Below, piece by piece: positions 8,101 through 16,561 of a DNA stretch of 53,746 nt (positions are counted from its first letter, which is position 1; each line of letters starts with the position of its first letter). The position numbers and the translations under genes were made by a program. This stretch comes from DASQBT01 sp049578545 (lineage in GTDB: Bacteria > Pseudomonadota > Gammaproteobacteria > Burkholderiales > Thiobacillaceae), in contig JBAUMF010000041.1 in NCBI GenBank assembly GCA_049578545.1, positions 1 through 53,746 of the forward strand, in the 5' to 3' direction. The notes under the pieces are model-generated. The model saw only the letters and a list, made by a program, of their open reading frames with translations. It did no database searches and was not told the origin of the DNA.

Positions 8101-8583
8101 TTAGCTAGTGCTAATTTTCCCACGTAATCGGCCGGCCACCAAGGGGTGAACAAACGGTGCCACCTCGCCTCCCAACCGGGAGATCTCCCGCACCATGCTG
8201 GAGGAGATAAACATGTATTGATCGGAAGGTGTCAGGAAAATCGTTTCGATATCGGGTTTGAGGTTGCGGTTCATGCCCGCAAGCTGAAATTCGTACTCGA
8301 AATCAGATACCGCCCGCAGCCCGCGCAGAATCACCTGTGCCTGATGATAGGCGGCAAAGTTGATCAGTAGTCCGGAAAACCCTTCTACCTTTACGCGCGG
8401 CAGATCAGCCAGCACCTCCTTCGCCATTTCCACACGCTCAGCGAGAGGAAAATATGGTTCCTTTCCGCTGCTCTCCGCCACTGCCACAACGACCTCGTCA
8501 AACAGGCGCACAGCACGGCGGATAAGATCCTCGTGCCCACGGGTGATTGGGTCGAAGGTTCCGGGATAAACAGCTTTAAGCAT
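8101..8583 (-). CDS. coaD: Phosphopantetheine adenylyltransferase
   Basis: This 160-residue nucleotidyltransferase joins 4'-phosphopantetheine and ATP to dephospho-CoA, the fourth step of coenzyme A synthesis. The nucleotide-binding motif is T14-R-G-H17 (TxGH type) and the second signature is ISSSMVR near residue 128. ATG 8583 is chosen over the preceding TTG because GAGGTG lies a few bases upstream and the ATG overlaps the rsmD stop (TGATG), implying coupled translation. Confidence 0.96.
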   Translation of the reverse strand: MLKAVYPGTFDPITRGHEDLIRRAVRLFDEVVVAVAESSGKEPYFPLAERVEMAKEVLADLPRVKVEGFSGLLINFAAYHQAQVILRGLRAVSDFEYEFQLAGMNRNLKPDIETIFLTPSDQYMFISSSMVREISRLGGEVAPFVHPLVAGRLRGKISTS

Positions 8584-9149
8584 CAATCACCTCGTCTCAA
8601 AAGGGCGAAATGGGACTGCCCTGCAGCGCCTGATCGGTAAATGATAAACCCTTCCGGTGCAACTGCTGCCCTGTCCTGTTCCACATATAGCCACCCATTG
8701 GGCGAGAGGTGATTGATCGCCAACGGGAGAACCTCCTGCATCAGGTTGCCGCCAAATGGTGGATCAAGAAAAATCAGGTCAAACCGGTCACTGCTCTTCA
8801 GCAGCCAGGCAGCAGCATTAGCCCGAATAACCCGAACTGTGGCTGCCCCCAGAATGCTGCGATTGGTTGCAAGAGCCTCGAACGCACGTGGACTGGATTC
8901 GAGCATCACCACCAGTGCCGCTTTTCTTGATGCGGCCTCGAATCCCAAAGCGCCGCTGCCAGCAAAAGCATCCAGCACATTCAGGCCTGTCAGGTCCTGG
9001 CCCAGCCAGTTGAACAGTGTTTCACGTACGCGATCGGGCGTCGGCCGAAGGCCCGTCTCAGAAGGGAAACGCAGTAATCGACGGCGATAGTCGCCGCCGA
9101 TAATGCGCACCTGATTGACCGGTCCGGCGGCTTTCGCGCCCTTTGCCAT
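8583..9149 (-). CDS. rsmD: 16S rRNA (guanine966-N2)-methyltransferase
   Basis: This 188-residue SAM-dependent enzyme methylates G966 of 16S rRNA in the small subunit. The SAM-binding motif I is DAFAGSGALGFEA and the catalytic motif IV is LDPPF, diagnostic of N2-guanine and N6-adenine methyltransferases. A basic N-terminal loop (RIIGGDYRRR) that contacts rRNA is present. It follows the M16 peptidase gene by three bases and overlaps coaD by one, so the peptidases, rsmD and coaD probably share a transcript. Confidence 0.95.
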   Translation of the reverse strand: MAKGAKAAGPVNQVRIIGGDYRRRLLRFPSETGLRPTPDRVRETLFNWLGQDLTGLNVLDAFAGSGALGFEAASRKAALVVMLESSPRAFEALATNRSILGAATVRVIRANAAAWLLKSSDRFDLIFLDPPFGGNLMQEVLPLAINHLSPNGWLYVEQDRAAVAPEGFIIYRSGAAGQSHFALLRRGD

Positions 9150-9152
9150 GCA

Positions 9153-10466
9153 CTATTTGGACTTGGGGCCGACCACCACCACCGACAGAGCATCGGGGTT
9201 GATCTTGCGTTTGAACGCGGCGTGAACCTGCGTCAAGCTGACTGCCTCAACCTTGGACGTCCACTCATCCAGATAATTAAGCGGAAGTTTGTAGAACCCA
9301 ATTGCAGCCAGGTATTCCAGAATTTTGCGGTTGCTGTCCAGGCGCAACGGAAAACTGCCCACAAGGTTGTCTTTGGCCTGTTTCAGCTCCGCCTTGGTCG
9401 GGCCATTTTCAATAAAATTCCTGACCGTTTCACGAGCGACCTTAAGCGCGTCTTCAGTCTGGTCTTTCTTGGTCTGCAGGCCGATTTCCAGCGGCCCGGG
9501 CTGCACCATGGGGATGAAGTAACTGTAAGCGCTGTAGGCATAGCCTCTTTTTTGCCGCACCTCCTCCATCAGGCGCGAATCGAAACCGCCGCCGCCCAGA
9601 ATATAGTTGCCGACATAAAGCGGAAAATAATCCGGATCGGTGCGGCTCATGCCCTGCACCCCGATGAGGATATGGCTTTGTGTGGACGGCAGAGTGAGCC
9701 TGACCGTTTCTGCTTTCACTGAATTTGGCACGGGAATGGCCGCTGGTGCCGGGCCTTGTGGCAGCCCCAAGGAGATTGCCGCCGCCAGCGCTTCAGCCTC
9801 TTTCCGCGATAAATCACCGATCATTGAAATGACCGCAGCTGACGCTTTGTAATGGCTGTTATAAAAATCCGCCAGATCCGCGCGTTGCAGCCGGGACAAT
9901 CCTTCGATGCTTCCGCTCTCCGGCAGGCTGTAAGGATGCATGCCGTAGACGGCGCGGTAAAACGCCTTGCCTGCCACATCTTCCGGTTGTGCTTCCTCTT
10001 CTTTGAGCCCCGCCTCCATGCGGTCGCGCTCACGCTCAAAAGCGGCCTGGGGAAAATGTGGGTGCTGAAGGACGTCAATCATTACTGACAAGGCCTCGTG
10101 CCTCTCCTTGTCGGAGGAGAGCGTCCGCAACGTCACCCCTGCCCGGTCCCGATCGAAGCTCCCCCCCAAGTCTGCGCCAACATCGGCGAGCTTGTTGGCG
10201 ATGGCTTCATCGCTCAAATCGCCCGCGCCCTGGTCGAGCATCACCTGGGTCAAACGCGCCAGCCCGGATTTTTCCGCCGTGTCATACGCACTCCCTGCAG
10301 GAAAGTCTACAGAAACATCGAGTATCGGCAGGTTGTGGCTTTCGACAAAATAAACGCGGGAACCTTCGGCTGTTGTCCAGTTCTGGATCGGCAAGGCGGC
10401 CTGGACTGCAGTGGCTGCATAGCCAGCGACAAACAGTACAGAACGAAGCAAGGAATTAATTGTCAT
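9153..10466 (-). CDS. M16 peptidase-family protein without active-site motif (partner subunit)
   Basis: About 437 residues with a signal peptide (cleavage near VQA-A) and two M16 domains. Where active M16 peptidases have HxxEH, this protein has RLTQV (about residues 71-75), so it cannot bind the catalytic zinc. It keeps the Gly-rich loop and the R/Y pair (DSRLMEEVRQKRGYAY) that help substrate binding in the non-catalytic subunit of heterodimeric M16B enzymes. ATG 10466 is preferred over the upstream 10508 because it begins the signal peptide and overlaps the upstream stop by 11 bases. It likely pairs with the next protein in the periplasm. Confidence 0.9.
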   Translation of the reverse strand: MTINSLLRSVLFVAGYAATAVQAALPIQNWTTAEGSRVYFVESHNLPILDVSVDFPAGSAYDTAEKSGLARLTQVMLDQGAGDLSDEAIANKLADVGADLGGSFDRDRAGVTLRTLSSDKERHEALSVMIDVLQHPHFPQAAFERERDRMEAGLKEEEAQPEDVAGKAFYRAVYGMHPYSLPESGSIEGLSRLQRADLADFYNSHYKASAAVISMIGDLSRKEAEALAAAISLGLPQGPAPAAIPVPNSVKAETVRLTLPSTQSHILIGVQGMSRTDPDYFPLYVGNYILGGGGFDSRLMEEVRQKRGYAYSAYSYFIPMVQPGPLEIGLQTKKDQTEDALKVARETVRNFIENGPTKAELKQAKDNLVGSFPLRLDSNRKILEYLAAIGFYKLPLNYLDEWTSKVEAVSLTQVHAAFKRKINPDALSVVVVGPKSK

Positions 10467-11829
10467 TGCGCACTCCCGGTACCGGTGTGCGATGCGGAGT
10501 CGATTCAATGGGCTGAGGATCGAGTACGGCCACGGTCAGGTGATCGTCGTTGATAATTTGTGCAGCCGCTGCCTTGACCTCATCCGCCGAAACCGACCGC
10601 AGCTTGGCAACCCGTTCATCCAGCAGGCGAAGTGGGAGTCCGATTGTTGCCAACTCGCCAATCTGCATGGCCTGATAGAAGTCCGAGTCCCGCTGATAGA
10701 CATCGGATGCGATAACCTGTGCCTTGGCCCGATTCAGTTCCTCTGCACTCACGCCGTTCGCGATCACATTCGCCAGTTCCTTGCGTATCGCCTTTTCCAG
10801 TGCATCCGCCGTTATGCCTTCGGAAGGGGTCGCCTCCACATAGAACATCCCGGGCCCGCGTGACATGCTGTCATATCCTACGCCGAGGCTGACCGCAACC
10901 TGGCTTTCCTTCACCAGCGTCTTCTGCAAACGAGCGGAGTCATACCCGTCCAGCACACCTGAAAGCAGCTGAAGCGCATAGGGAATGCGGTCCTTGTCAA
11001 TGTCGCGGATAACGGGCGCATGCCAGGCCATCATTAAATAGGGCAGCTTGGCCGGCGCTTTTACCGTGATACGTTTGACCCCTTTCTGCTCGGGTTCATC
11101 CTGCGGCTTGCGCGCTGGCAATGGTTTCGCATGCAAGGGGCCGAAATATTTTTTTGCCAGGGCAAAGACATCTTTTGCCCTGACATCACCTACAACCACC
11201 AGTGTCGCATTGTTGGGCGCATACCAGCGTGCATACCAGTTGCGCGCGTCCTGCGCGGTCATGTGTTCCAGATCGTCCATCCAGCCTATGACGGGTCGAC
11301 GATAGGGATGCTCCTGATAGGCAATCGACATCGCCTTCTCATAGACCAGCGACTGCGGCTTGTCTTCGGTACGCATGCGGCGCTCTTCCATCACCACCTG
11401 GATTTCCTTGTTGTATTCCTTGTCGGTAATCTGCAGATTGGCCATGCGGTCAGCCTCCAGTTTCACGGAAAGCTCCAGGCGGTCCTTCTGCAATTGCTGG
11501 AAATAGGTTGTGTAATCACGGTTGGTAAAAGCGTTTTCCCTGCCGCCTGCTGCAGCGATCAGCTTGGAGAACTGGCCCGCCGGGACCTTCTTGGTCCCCT
11601 GAAACATCATGTGCTCAAGCAAATGCGCCACGCCTGTTGTGCCGTTGAACTCGTCCATACTGCCCGCCCGGTACCATACCTGCGAGACCACAACCGGCGC
11701 TCTCCGGTCTTCCTGAACCAAAACCCGCATCCCATTATCGAGCTTGAATTCCTGTACCGTGGCATGGGCCGAAGTGGCAACCAATATCGTGCTTAAAGCC
11801 AGCCATTTGAAGAAGGAAATCATTTTCAT
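10456..11829 (-). CDS. M16 zinc metallopeptidase, catalytic subunit
   Basis: 457 residues with a signal peptide ending near SAHA. The inverted zinc motif is complete: His69-Leu-Leu-Glu72-His73, with the third ligand Glu expected in the EERR region about 75 residues later. The insulinase-like fold degrades peptides inside a closed chamber formed by two halves; the second half is presumably the inactive subunit encoded immediately downstream with overlapping reading frames. It lies opposite ftsY, divergently, with 68 bases between starts. Substrate unknown. Confidence 0.93.
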   Translation of the reverse strand: MKMISFFKWLALSTILVATSAHATVQEFKLDNGMRVLVQEDRRAPVVVSQVWYRAGSMDEFNGTTGVAHLLEHMMFQGTKKVPAGQFSKLIAAAGGRENAFTNRDYTTYFQQLQKDRLELSVKLEADRMANLQITDKEYNKEIQVVMEERRMRTEDKPQSLVYEKAMSIAYQEHPYRRPVIGWMDDLEHMTAQDARNWYARWYAPNNATLVVVGDVRAKDVFALAKKYFGPLHAKPLPARKPQDEPEQKGVKRITVKAPAKLPYLMMAWHAPVIRDIDKDRIPYALQLLSGVLDGYDSARLQKTLVKESQVAVSLGVGYDSMSRGPGMFYVEATPSEGITADALEKAIRKELANVIANGVSAEELNRAKAQVIASDVYQRDSDFYQAMQIGELATIGLPLRLLDERVAKLRSVSADEVKAAAAQIINDDHLTVAVLDPQPIESTPHRTPVPGVRNDN

Positions 11830-11897
11830 GGAAAAATTTGCCTTGTTAGCCAGGTGATAAAATAACCGAAATTACTATCAACTGACCTAGACGGCCC

Positions 11898-12902
11898 GTG
11901 TTTAGTTTCTTTAAATCAAAATCCAGCGAGCCTACCACACCTGCCTGCGACGCAGCCGTCGCCGCTCCCGAAGCCGACAACCCTCTACCCAGGCTGTCTT
12001 GGTCGCAGCGCCTCAAGCAGGGTCTGGCTAAAACACGCGGCAAGCTGGGCGGCCAAATTGCCGGGCTGTTAGGTGCAAGCAGAAGAATTGATGAAGCCCT
12101 GTTCGAGCAACTGGAAACCATCCTCATCACTTCCGACGTGGGCGTCGAGGCCACCGGATCGCTGCTGCAATCGCTGCGCCGCCGAGTCAAAAAAGAGGGC
12201 CTGACTGAAGCCCCTCAGTTGCATGCCGCACTTAAATCCTCAATGGCGGAACTATTAAAGCCACTGGAAAGTGCACTTGACGTCACGAGCCACCGACCGT
12301 TCGTCATTATGCTTGCTGGTGTAAATGGTGCCGGCAAAACCACCACCATAGGCAAGCTGGCCAAGTATTTTCAAGCACAGGGAAAGTCCGTGTTGCTTGG
12401 CGCGGGTGACACCTTTCGTGCTGCCGCGCGTGAGCAGCTCCAGGTCTGGGGTGAACGTAATGCTGTTACTGTCATCAGTCAGGAAAAGGGCGACTCTGCC
12501 GCTGTGATCTTCGATGCCATCAGTGCAGCGAAAGCAAGGAATATCGATATCGTGCTGGCTGATACCGCTGGCCGACTGCCCACACAGCTTCATCTGATGG
12601 AAGAAATCAAGAAGGTGAAGCGGGTCATGCAAAAGATCGACCCCAGCGCACCGCACGAAGTGCTCCTTGTGCTGGATGCAAACACGGGGCAGAACGCAGT
12701 GAGTCAGGTCAAGGCTTTCGACGATGCACTGGATGTCAGCGGACTGGTCATTACCAAGCTGGATGGTACGGCCAAAGGTGGCGCCATCGCTGCCATCGCT
12801 TCCACCCGTCCCATCCCCGTGCGGTTTATCGGAATAGGGGAAAGCGTTGATGACCTGCGGCCCTTCGTTGCCGAGGAGTTTGTCGATGCCCTGTTTGAAT
12901 AG
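11898..12902 (+). CDS. ftsY: Signal recognition particle receptor
   Basis: This 334-residue SRP-type GTPase docks ribosome-SRP complexes at the membrane. It starts with GTG, giving (V/M)FSFFKSK. The acidic A domain is very short, then comes the helical N domain and the NG GTPase with G1 GVNGAGKTTTIGKLA, the DTAGR loop, and TKLDGTAKGG. Length is in the short range for the family. First gene of an ftsY-ftsE-ftsX run, with ftsE starting at the very next base after its stop. Confidence 0.97.
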   Translation: MFSFFKSKSSEPTTPACDAAVAAPEADNPLPRLSWSQRLKQGLAKTRGKLGGQIAGLLGASRRIDEALFEQLETILITSDVGVEATGSLLQSLRRRVKKEGLTEAPQLHAALKSSMAELLKPLESALDVTSHRPFVIMLAGVNGAGKTTTIGKLAKYFQAQGKSVLLGAGDTFRAAAREQLQVWGERNAVTVISQEKGDSAAVIFDAISAAKARNIDIVLADTAGRLPTQLHLMEEIKKVKRVMQKIDPSAPHEVLLVLDANTGQNAVSQVKAFDDALDVSGLVITKLDGTAKGGAIAAIASTRPIPVRFIGIGESVDDLRPFVAEEFVDALFE

Positions 12903-13565
12903 ATGATTTCTTTCACCCAGGTTTCCAAGCGCTATCACGGTGGATACACTGCTCTCGAGCAGGTTAGTTTCGATATCGGGCAGGGCGAACTGGTCTTCCT
13001 CACAGGGCACTCCGGCGCAGGCAAGTCAACCTTACTCAAGCTCATTGCTGCCATCGAACGGCCAACCTCCGGCGTAATCACCGTCAACGGCCAGAACGTT
13101 GGCAAATTGTCCCGCCATGCCGTGCCTTTTCTGCGTCGCAACATCGGCCTTATCTTTCAAGATCATAAGCTTCTATTCGATCGCAATGCCATCGAAAACG
13201 TCTTGCTGCCTCTTGCCATCGCCGGAATGGATAGGCGCGAGGCCCTGAAGCGGGCGCGCGCAGCGCTCGACAAAGTTGGTTTGCTCAAGCGTGAAAAATC
13301 GATGCCCATCACTCTTTCCGGGGGGGAGCAGCAGCGTCTGTGCATCGCACGTGCCATTGTTTCCCGGCCTGCGCTGGTGCTGGCAGACGAGCCCACTGGC
13401 AATTTGGACGCTGAATATGCCATCATCATCATGACCATGTTCAAGGACTTTCACCGTGTTGGCACTACCCTGGCAATTGCGACTCATGATGACCGTGCGA
13501 TTACTGCTCTGGGTGGACGCATCCTTCACCTCGATCATGGCAAAATCATGGCGGGTGCACATTGA
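12903..13565 (+). CDS. ftsE: Cell division ATP-binding protein
   Basis: This 220-residue ABC ATPase pairs with FtsX at the division septum and controls peptidoglycan hydrolases. Walker A is GHSGAGKST, the signature is LSGGEQQR and Walker B LVLADEPTGN, with a downstream H-loop (ATHDD). Its start abuts the ftsY stop and its stop overlaps the TTG start of ftsX, so the trio is tightly coupled. Confidence 0.97.
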   Translation: MISFTQVSKRYHGGYTALEQVSFDIGQGELVFLTGHSGAGKSTLLKLIAAIERPTSGVITVNGQNVGKLSRHAVPFLRRNIGLIFQDHKLLFDRNAIENVLLPLAIAGMDRREALKRARAALDKVGLLKREKSMPITLSGGEQQRLCIARAIVSRPALVLADEPTGNLDAEYAIIIMTMFKDFHRVGTTLAIATHDDRAITALGGRILHLDHGKIMAGAH

Positions 13566-14470
13566 ATATTCTGCAGACCCAGGTCACTGCGCTAAGAGCC
13601 GCTCTTTCACGCTCCTGGCATAACCCGTTTGGCAGCCTGTTTACACTGCTCGCGATTGGTGTCGCCATCAGTCTGCCGGCGGGACTTTATCTGGGACTAT
13701 CCAATATAGCCCGCTTGGCCGGCAATTTGCCCACGCAGCCTGAAATCAGCCTGTATATGAGCAGCGATTCCACCCAGGACCAAACCAGAAAGCTTGGCCA
13801 GTTGTTGGCTGGACGCAGGGATATACGGAGCGCCCGCTTCGTTTCCAAGGAAGATGCCCTCAAGGATCTGGCAGATGCGGGTGGCCTCACCGACATCACT
13901 GCCGGTCTGGACTCAAACCCTCTGCCTGATGCCTGGGTAGTGATTCCTGCAGAACAGGACCCGGCTGCGTTGGAAAAGCTGCGGACTGAACTTGCGAAGT
14001 TTCCCGGCGTTGCTGAAGTCAACCTCGACAGCCAATGGGCTGCCCGCGTGCAAGCGGCGCTCCATATTGGCCGCATCCTGGTCGTCCTCCTGACCGGCCT
14101 GTTTGGCCTGGCTCTCATGGCCATCTCGGGTAACGCGATCCGCGCCCAAATTCTGGCTCGGCGTGACGAAATTGAAGTCAGCCGGTTGATTGGTGCGACA
14201 GACCGTTACATCCGCCGCTCGTTCTTATACCACGGCACCCTGCAAGGTTTGTTGGGGGGGTTGATGGCCCTGTTCATCCTGCTGCTACTGGTGCTGGCGC
14301 TGAAAGCCCCGGTTTCCGGCCTAGCCACGCTCTATGCGTCCCCCTTCAAGCTTGGCTTTCTCAACCTGTCAGACCAAGGCCTTATCCTTTTGCTGACTGC
14401 CGTCGCAGGCTGGCTGGGTGCATGGGTTGCGGTCAGCCGTACGTTGCGTCAGGTCGACCCCAGCCGGTAA
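13562..14470 (+). CDS. ftsX: Cell division protein, membrane subunit
   Basis: 302 residues with four membrane segments (about 25-45, 165-190, 220-250, 265-290) and a large periplasmic domain between the first and second, the topology of FtsX. With FtsE it forms the septal ABC complex that activates cell-wall hydrolases through periplasmic activators. It starts with TTG that overlaps the ftsE stop (TTGA); no better start is available nearby. The rpoH promoter begins right after it. Confidence 0.95.
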   Translation: MNILQTQVTALRAALSRSWHNPFGSLFTLLAIGVAISLPAGLYLGLSNIARLAGNLPTQPEISLYMSSDSTQDQTRKLGQLLAGRRDIRSARFVSKEDALKDLADAGGLTDITAGLDSNPLPDAWVVIPAEQDPAALEKLRTELAKFPGVAEVNLDSQWAARVQAALHIGRILVVLLTGLFGLALMAISGNAIRAQILARRDEIEVSRLIGATDRYIRRSFLYHGTLQGLLGGLMALFILLLLVLALKAPVSGLATLYASPFKLGFLNLSDQGLILLLTAVAGWLGAWVAVSRTLRQVDPSR

Positions 14471-14492
14471 GTTTCGGAACTTTTTGGCCAAT

Positions 14493-14519
14493 TTAGCACT
14501 CAGCTTACATGAGTGCTAG
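14493..14519. promoter_or_regulatory. CIRCE operator (HrcA binding site) upstream of rpoH
   Basis: TTAGCACTC, nine bases, GAGTGCTAG: this matches the CIRCE consensus TTAGCACTC-N9-GAGTGCTAA with one mismatch in the last base. CIRCE is the operator of the heat-shock repressor HrcA. It overlaps the proposed rpoH promoter, so HrcA would block rpoH transcription until heat shock. hrcA itself is not in the window. Confidence 0.9.
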
Positions 14520-14522
14520 AAT
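14493..14522 (+). promoter_or_regulatory. Candidate rpoH promoter overlapping CIRCE
   Basis: A -35 candidate TTAGCA (14493-14498) and a -10 candidate TAGAAT (14517-14522) are separated by 18 bases. The first matches the sigma-70 consensus at 4 of 6 positions and the second is good. Both lie inside or touch the CIRCE arms. The assignment is by eye. Confidence 0.45.
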
Positions 14523-14546
14523 AAAGTGCGAGAGGATCAATTAACT

Positions 14547-15395
14547 ATGAACACAGCATTAACCCTGAATTTTCCGGTTGCCGCACAGAGCTTGGAAGGC
14601 TATATCCACGTCGTAAATCAGTATCCGCTGCTTTCCGCGGATGAGGAGCAGGAGTTGGCCCGTCGCTGGAAGGAACGGCAGGACCTCGAAGCGGCTCGTC
14701 AACTTGTACTTTCCCATCTGAGGGTAGTCCCAGGTGTTGCCCGCCATTATCTGGGTTATGGCCTGCCACAGGCCGACTTGATTCAGGAAGGCAATATTGG
14801 CTTGATGAAGGCGGTCAGGCGGTTTGACCCTGATCGTGGCGTTCGCCTGGTGAGCTTTGCCCTGCACTGGATCAAGGCGGAAATTCACGAATACATCCTG
14901 AGAAACTGGCGGCTGGTTAAAGTAGCGACCACCAAGGCCCAGCGTAAGTTGTTTTTCAACCTGCGTAGCATGCGTTCCGGATTGGGCAGCCTAAGTACTG
15001 CCGAAACGGAATCGATTGCGAAAGCGCTGGGCGTAAAGCCTGAAGAAGTTCGGGAAATGGAAACCCGGATGTCTGGTCAGGACATTGGTCTTAATCCAAC
15101 CGTTGATGACGGGGAAGAGACGTTCAGCCCGATCGCGTATCTGGCGAGCCCGGAAGATGAGCCCGTTAATGTGCTTGCCCAAGAGCAAACCGAGCGCCTG
15201 CAGCATGAAGGCTTGGTGACAGCGCTTGACAGCCTGGATGATCGCAGCCGCAAGATCATCGAATCACGCTGGCTAAATAGCCAGGAGCCTGCCACGCTGC
15301 ATGAACTGGCGGCAGAATACGGGGTTTCTGCCGAACGCATCAGGCAGATCGAGGCCAAGGCCTTGCAAAAAATGCGGGCGCTGATTCCTGCTTGA
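14547..15395 (+). CDS. rpoH: Heat-shock sigma factor (sigma-32)
   Basis: 282 residues. The start ATG 14547 has AGAGGA about ten bases upstream and begins the usual N-terminus; an in-frame GTG at 14526 is rejected. Region 2 contains the DLIQEGNIGLMKAVRRFDP core-binding stretch, and the RpoH box QRKLFFNLRS, which separates sigma-32 from other sigma-70 proteins, is present. Region 4 ends in a helix-turn-helix (YGVSAERIRQIE). It directs RNA polymerase to chaperone and protease genes. A CIRCE operator sits on its promoter and a strong terminator follows. Confidence 0.97.
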   Translation: MNTALTLNFPVAAQSLEGYIHVVNQYPLLSADEEQELARRWKERQDLEAARQLVLSHLRVVPGVARHYLGYGLPQADLIQEGNIGLMKAVRRFDPDRGVRLVSFALHWIKAEIHEYILRNWRLVKVATTKAQRKLFFNLRSMRSGLGSLSTAETESIAKALGVKPEEVREMETRMSGQDIGLNPTVDDGEETFSPIAYLASPEDEPVNVLAQEQTERLQHEGLVTALDSLDDRSRKIIESRWLNSQEPATLHELAAEYGVSAERIRQIEAKALQKMRALIPA

Positions 15396-15410
15396 AGCAA
15401 TCAAACCACC

Positions 15411-15443
15411 AACAGAAAGCCGCGCGTAGCGCGGCTTTCTGTT
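15411..15443. terminator. Strong hairpin terminator after rpoH
   Basis: A perfect 15-bp stem (AACAGAAAGCCGCGC) with a GTA loop lies 16 bases after the rpoH stop. The A/T ends of the stem supply a T-rich tail on both strands, so it can also stop transcripts arriving from the convergent cco assembly genes. Confidence 0.85.
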
Positions 15444-15459
15444 GCATTTCCGGCGACTC

Positions 15460-15567
15460 TTAGAACAACGAACCCAGCAGAACTGAAAACAGGCTCAACC
15501 ACGCCCAAACAATCATGACGATGACTACAACCATGGGCAGGTGCTGAAAGGTCAAATAATTTTTCAT
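15460..15567 (-). CDS. 35-residue single-pass membrane protein at the end of the cco assembly operon
   Basis: Minus-strand ORF beginning MKNYLTFQHLP followed by a continuous hydrophobic segment of about 20 residues and ending GSLF. It lies 32 bases after ccoS and just before the shared terminator. Small membrane proteins are common in oxidase operons. No clear Shine-Dalgarno sequence is visible, so expression is uncertain. Function unknown; I infer a tie to cbb3 oxidase assembly from position. Confidence 0.5.
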   Translation of the reverse strand: MKNYLTFQHLPMVVVIVMIVWAWLSLFSVLLGSLF

Positions 15568-15599
15568 AAGGATGTTCCGGTATTTAAGTAAATTCTAAT

Positions 15600-15788
15600 T
15601 TATTCAGCCTTGTCCTTCAACTTCTGATTACTCGGCAACATGGGGTCATCTTCATCCATCAGGATTCGCTCCCCTGGACTATCCAAGTCGTCAAACTGCC
15701 CGCTTTTGATGGACCAGAATATCCCTGCCACGATAACCGTGATAAAGATCGCTGTTAACAAGAACAGAAACCACAGGATACCGCTCAC
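15600..15788 (-). CDS. ccoS: cbb3 oxidase maturation protein CcoS
   Basis: About 62 residues: one membrane segment followed by the family signature WSIKSGQFDDLDSPGERIL and an acidic tail. CcoS is needed for cofactor insertion into cbb3 oxidase. I chose GTG 15788, which overlaps the stop of the FixH-like gene (GTGA) and has GGAG about 11 bases upstream; ATG 15806 is an alternative that overlaps more. The copper ATPase gene ccoI, which usually lies between ccoH and ccoS, is missing here. Confidence 0.88.
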   Translation of the reverse strand: MSGILWFLFLLTAIFITVIVAGIFWSIKSGQFDDLDSPGERILMDEDDPMLPSNQKLKDKAE

Positions 15789-16558
15789 GGCACCTGTATC
15801 TCCCATTCCTGCTGGTATCGGTCCGCACCACGAGTCAATGTAAGGCCAACCAGCCAACGTCCGCTATCGGGCAGGACCAGCCGACAGTCATAACTCCCCG
15901 AAGCGGACTCAGTCATAACGCAAGGCAACCCTTCTCCAGTTTCTCCGAAACGTTTGGCACGCAGCACCGCGGTGAGGCCATGCAGCGCATTTCCGTCAGC
16001 GTCACTGACTTCTACCAGAATCTGATTTCCACCTTTGCCGGGCATGCGCAATCCCTGTAGCGCAACAGCCCATCCAAGTTGGGCTTGTTTGTATTGAGCG
16101 CTCAATTGACTATTCACGGACTTGGCTGCTTCCTCGCCATGTGCCAGAACCCCGGAGAAGCCAGTTCGAACGGTTGTCTTGTCAGCGCCCGGCAATACCA
16201 ACGCAGAAACGCCCGGGGGCAAACCCTGGTCTGCAATATAGAGGAAGCTTGCCATCAGCGCTGACAGCACGAGAAAGAAAACGATAAACGCCTTGGGTGC
16301 CCAGTGCATCCTTTCTGCGGCACTGCTTCTGTAACGAGCTATCATGACCATGACGAAAGCTGCACTGAGATATACGGCAATATGAATCGACACCACGTCC
16401 AGGCCAGGCCAGCGGCTTGCAATATAAACAAAGTAAGCGAGCAGTGGGATGCCGCCGGCAACCAATCCCCGAACCTGATCAGGCAACCTTCCCAGAATCA
16501 CAAAAAGGAAGATGACTGCTAGCAGACCGCCGAACAGGGTAGGTAAAGTTCCGCTCAT
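15785..16558 (-). CDS. ccoH: FixH/CcoH-like oxidase assembly protein with extra membrane segments
   Basis: 257 residues. The C-terminal part (about 105-257) fits FixH: one membrane helix, then a periplasmic domain with a beta-sandwich-like pattern (LVEVSDADGNALHGL, SGSYDCRLVLPDSGRW). The N-terminal 100 residues add about three further membrane helices, making it some 90 residues longer than ordinary FixH (about 160). It lies between ccoG and ccoS with tight spacing, so a role in cbb3 oxidase maturation is well supported by context; the extension is unusual. Confidence 0.75.
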   Translation of the reverse strand: MSGTLPTLFGGLLAVIFLFVILGRLPDQVRGLVAGGIPLLAYFVYIASRWPGLDVVSIHIAVYLSAAFVMVMIARYRSSAAERMHWAPKAFIVFFLVLSALMASFLYIADQGLPPGVSALVLPGADKTTVRTGFSGVLAHGEEAAKSVNSQLSAQYKQAQLGWAVALQGLRMPGKGGNQILVEVSDADGNALHGLTAVLRAKRFGETGEGLPCVMTESASGSYDCRLVLPDSGRWLVGLTLTRGADRYQQEWEIQVP

Positions 16559-16561
16559 GTA

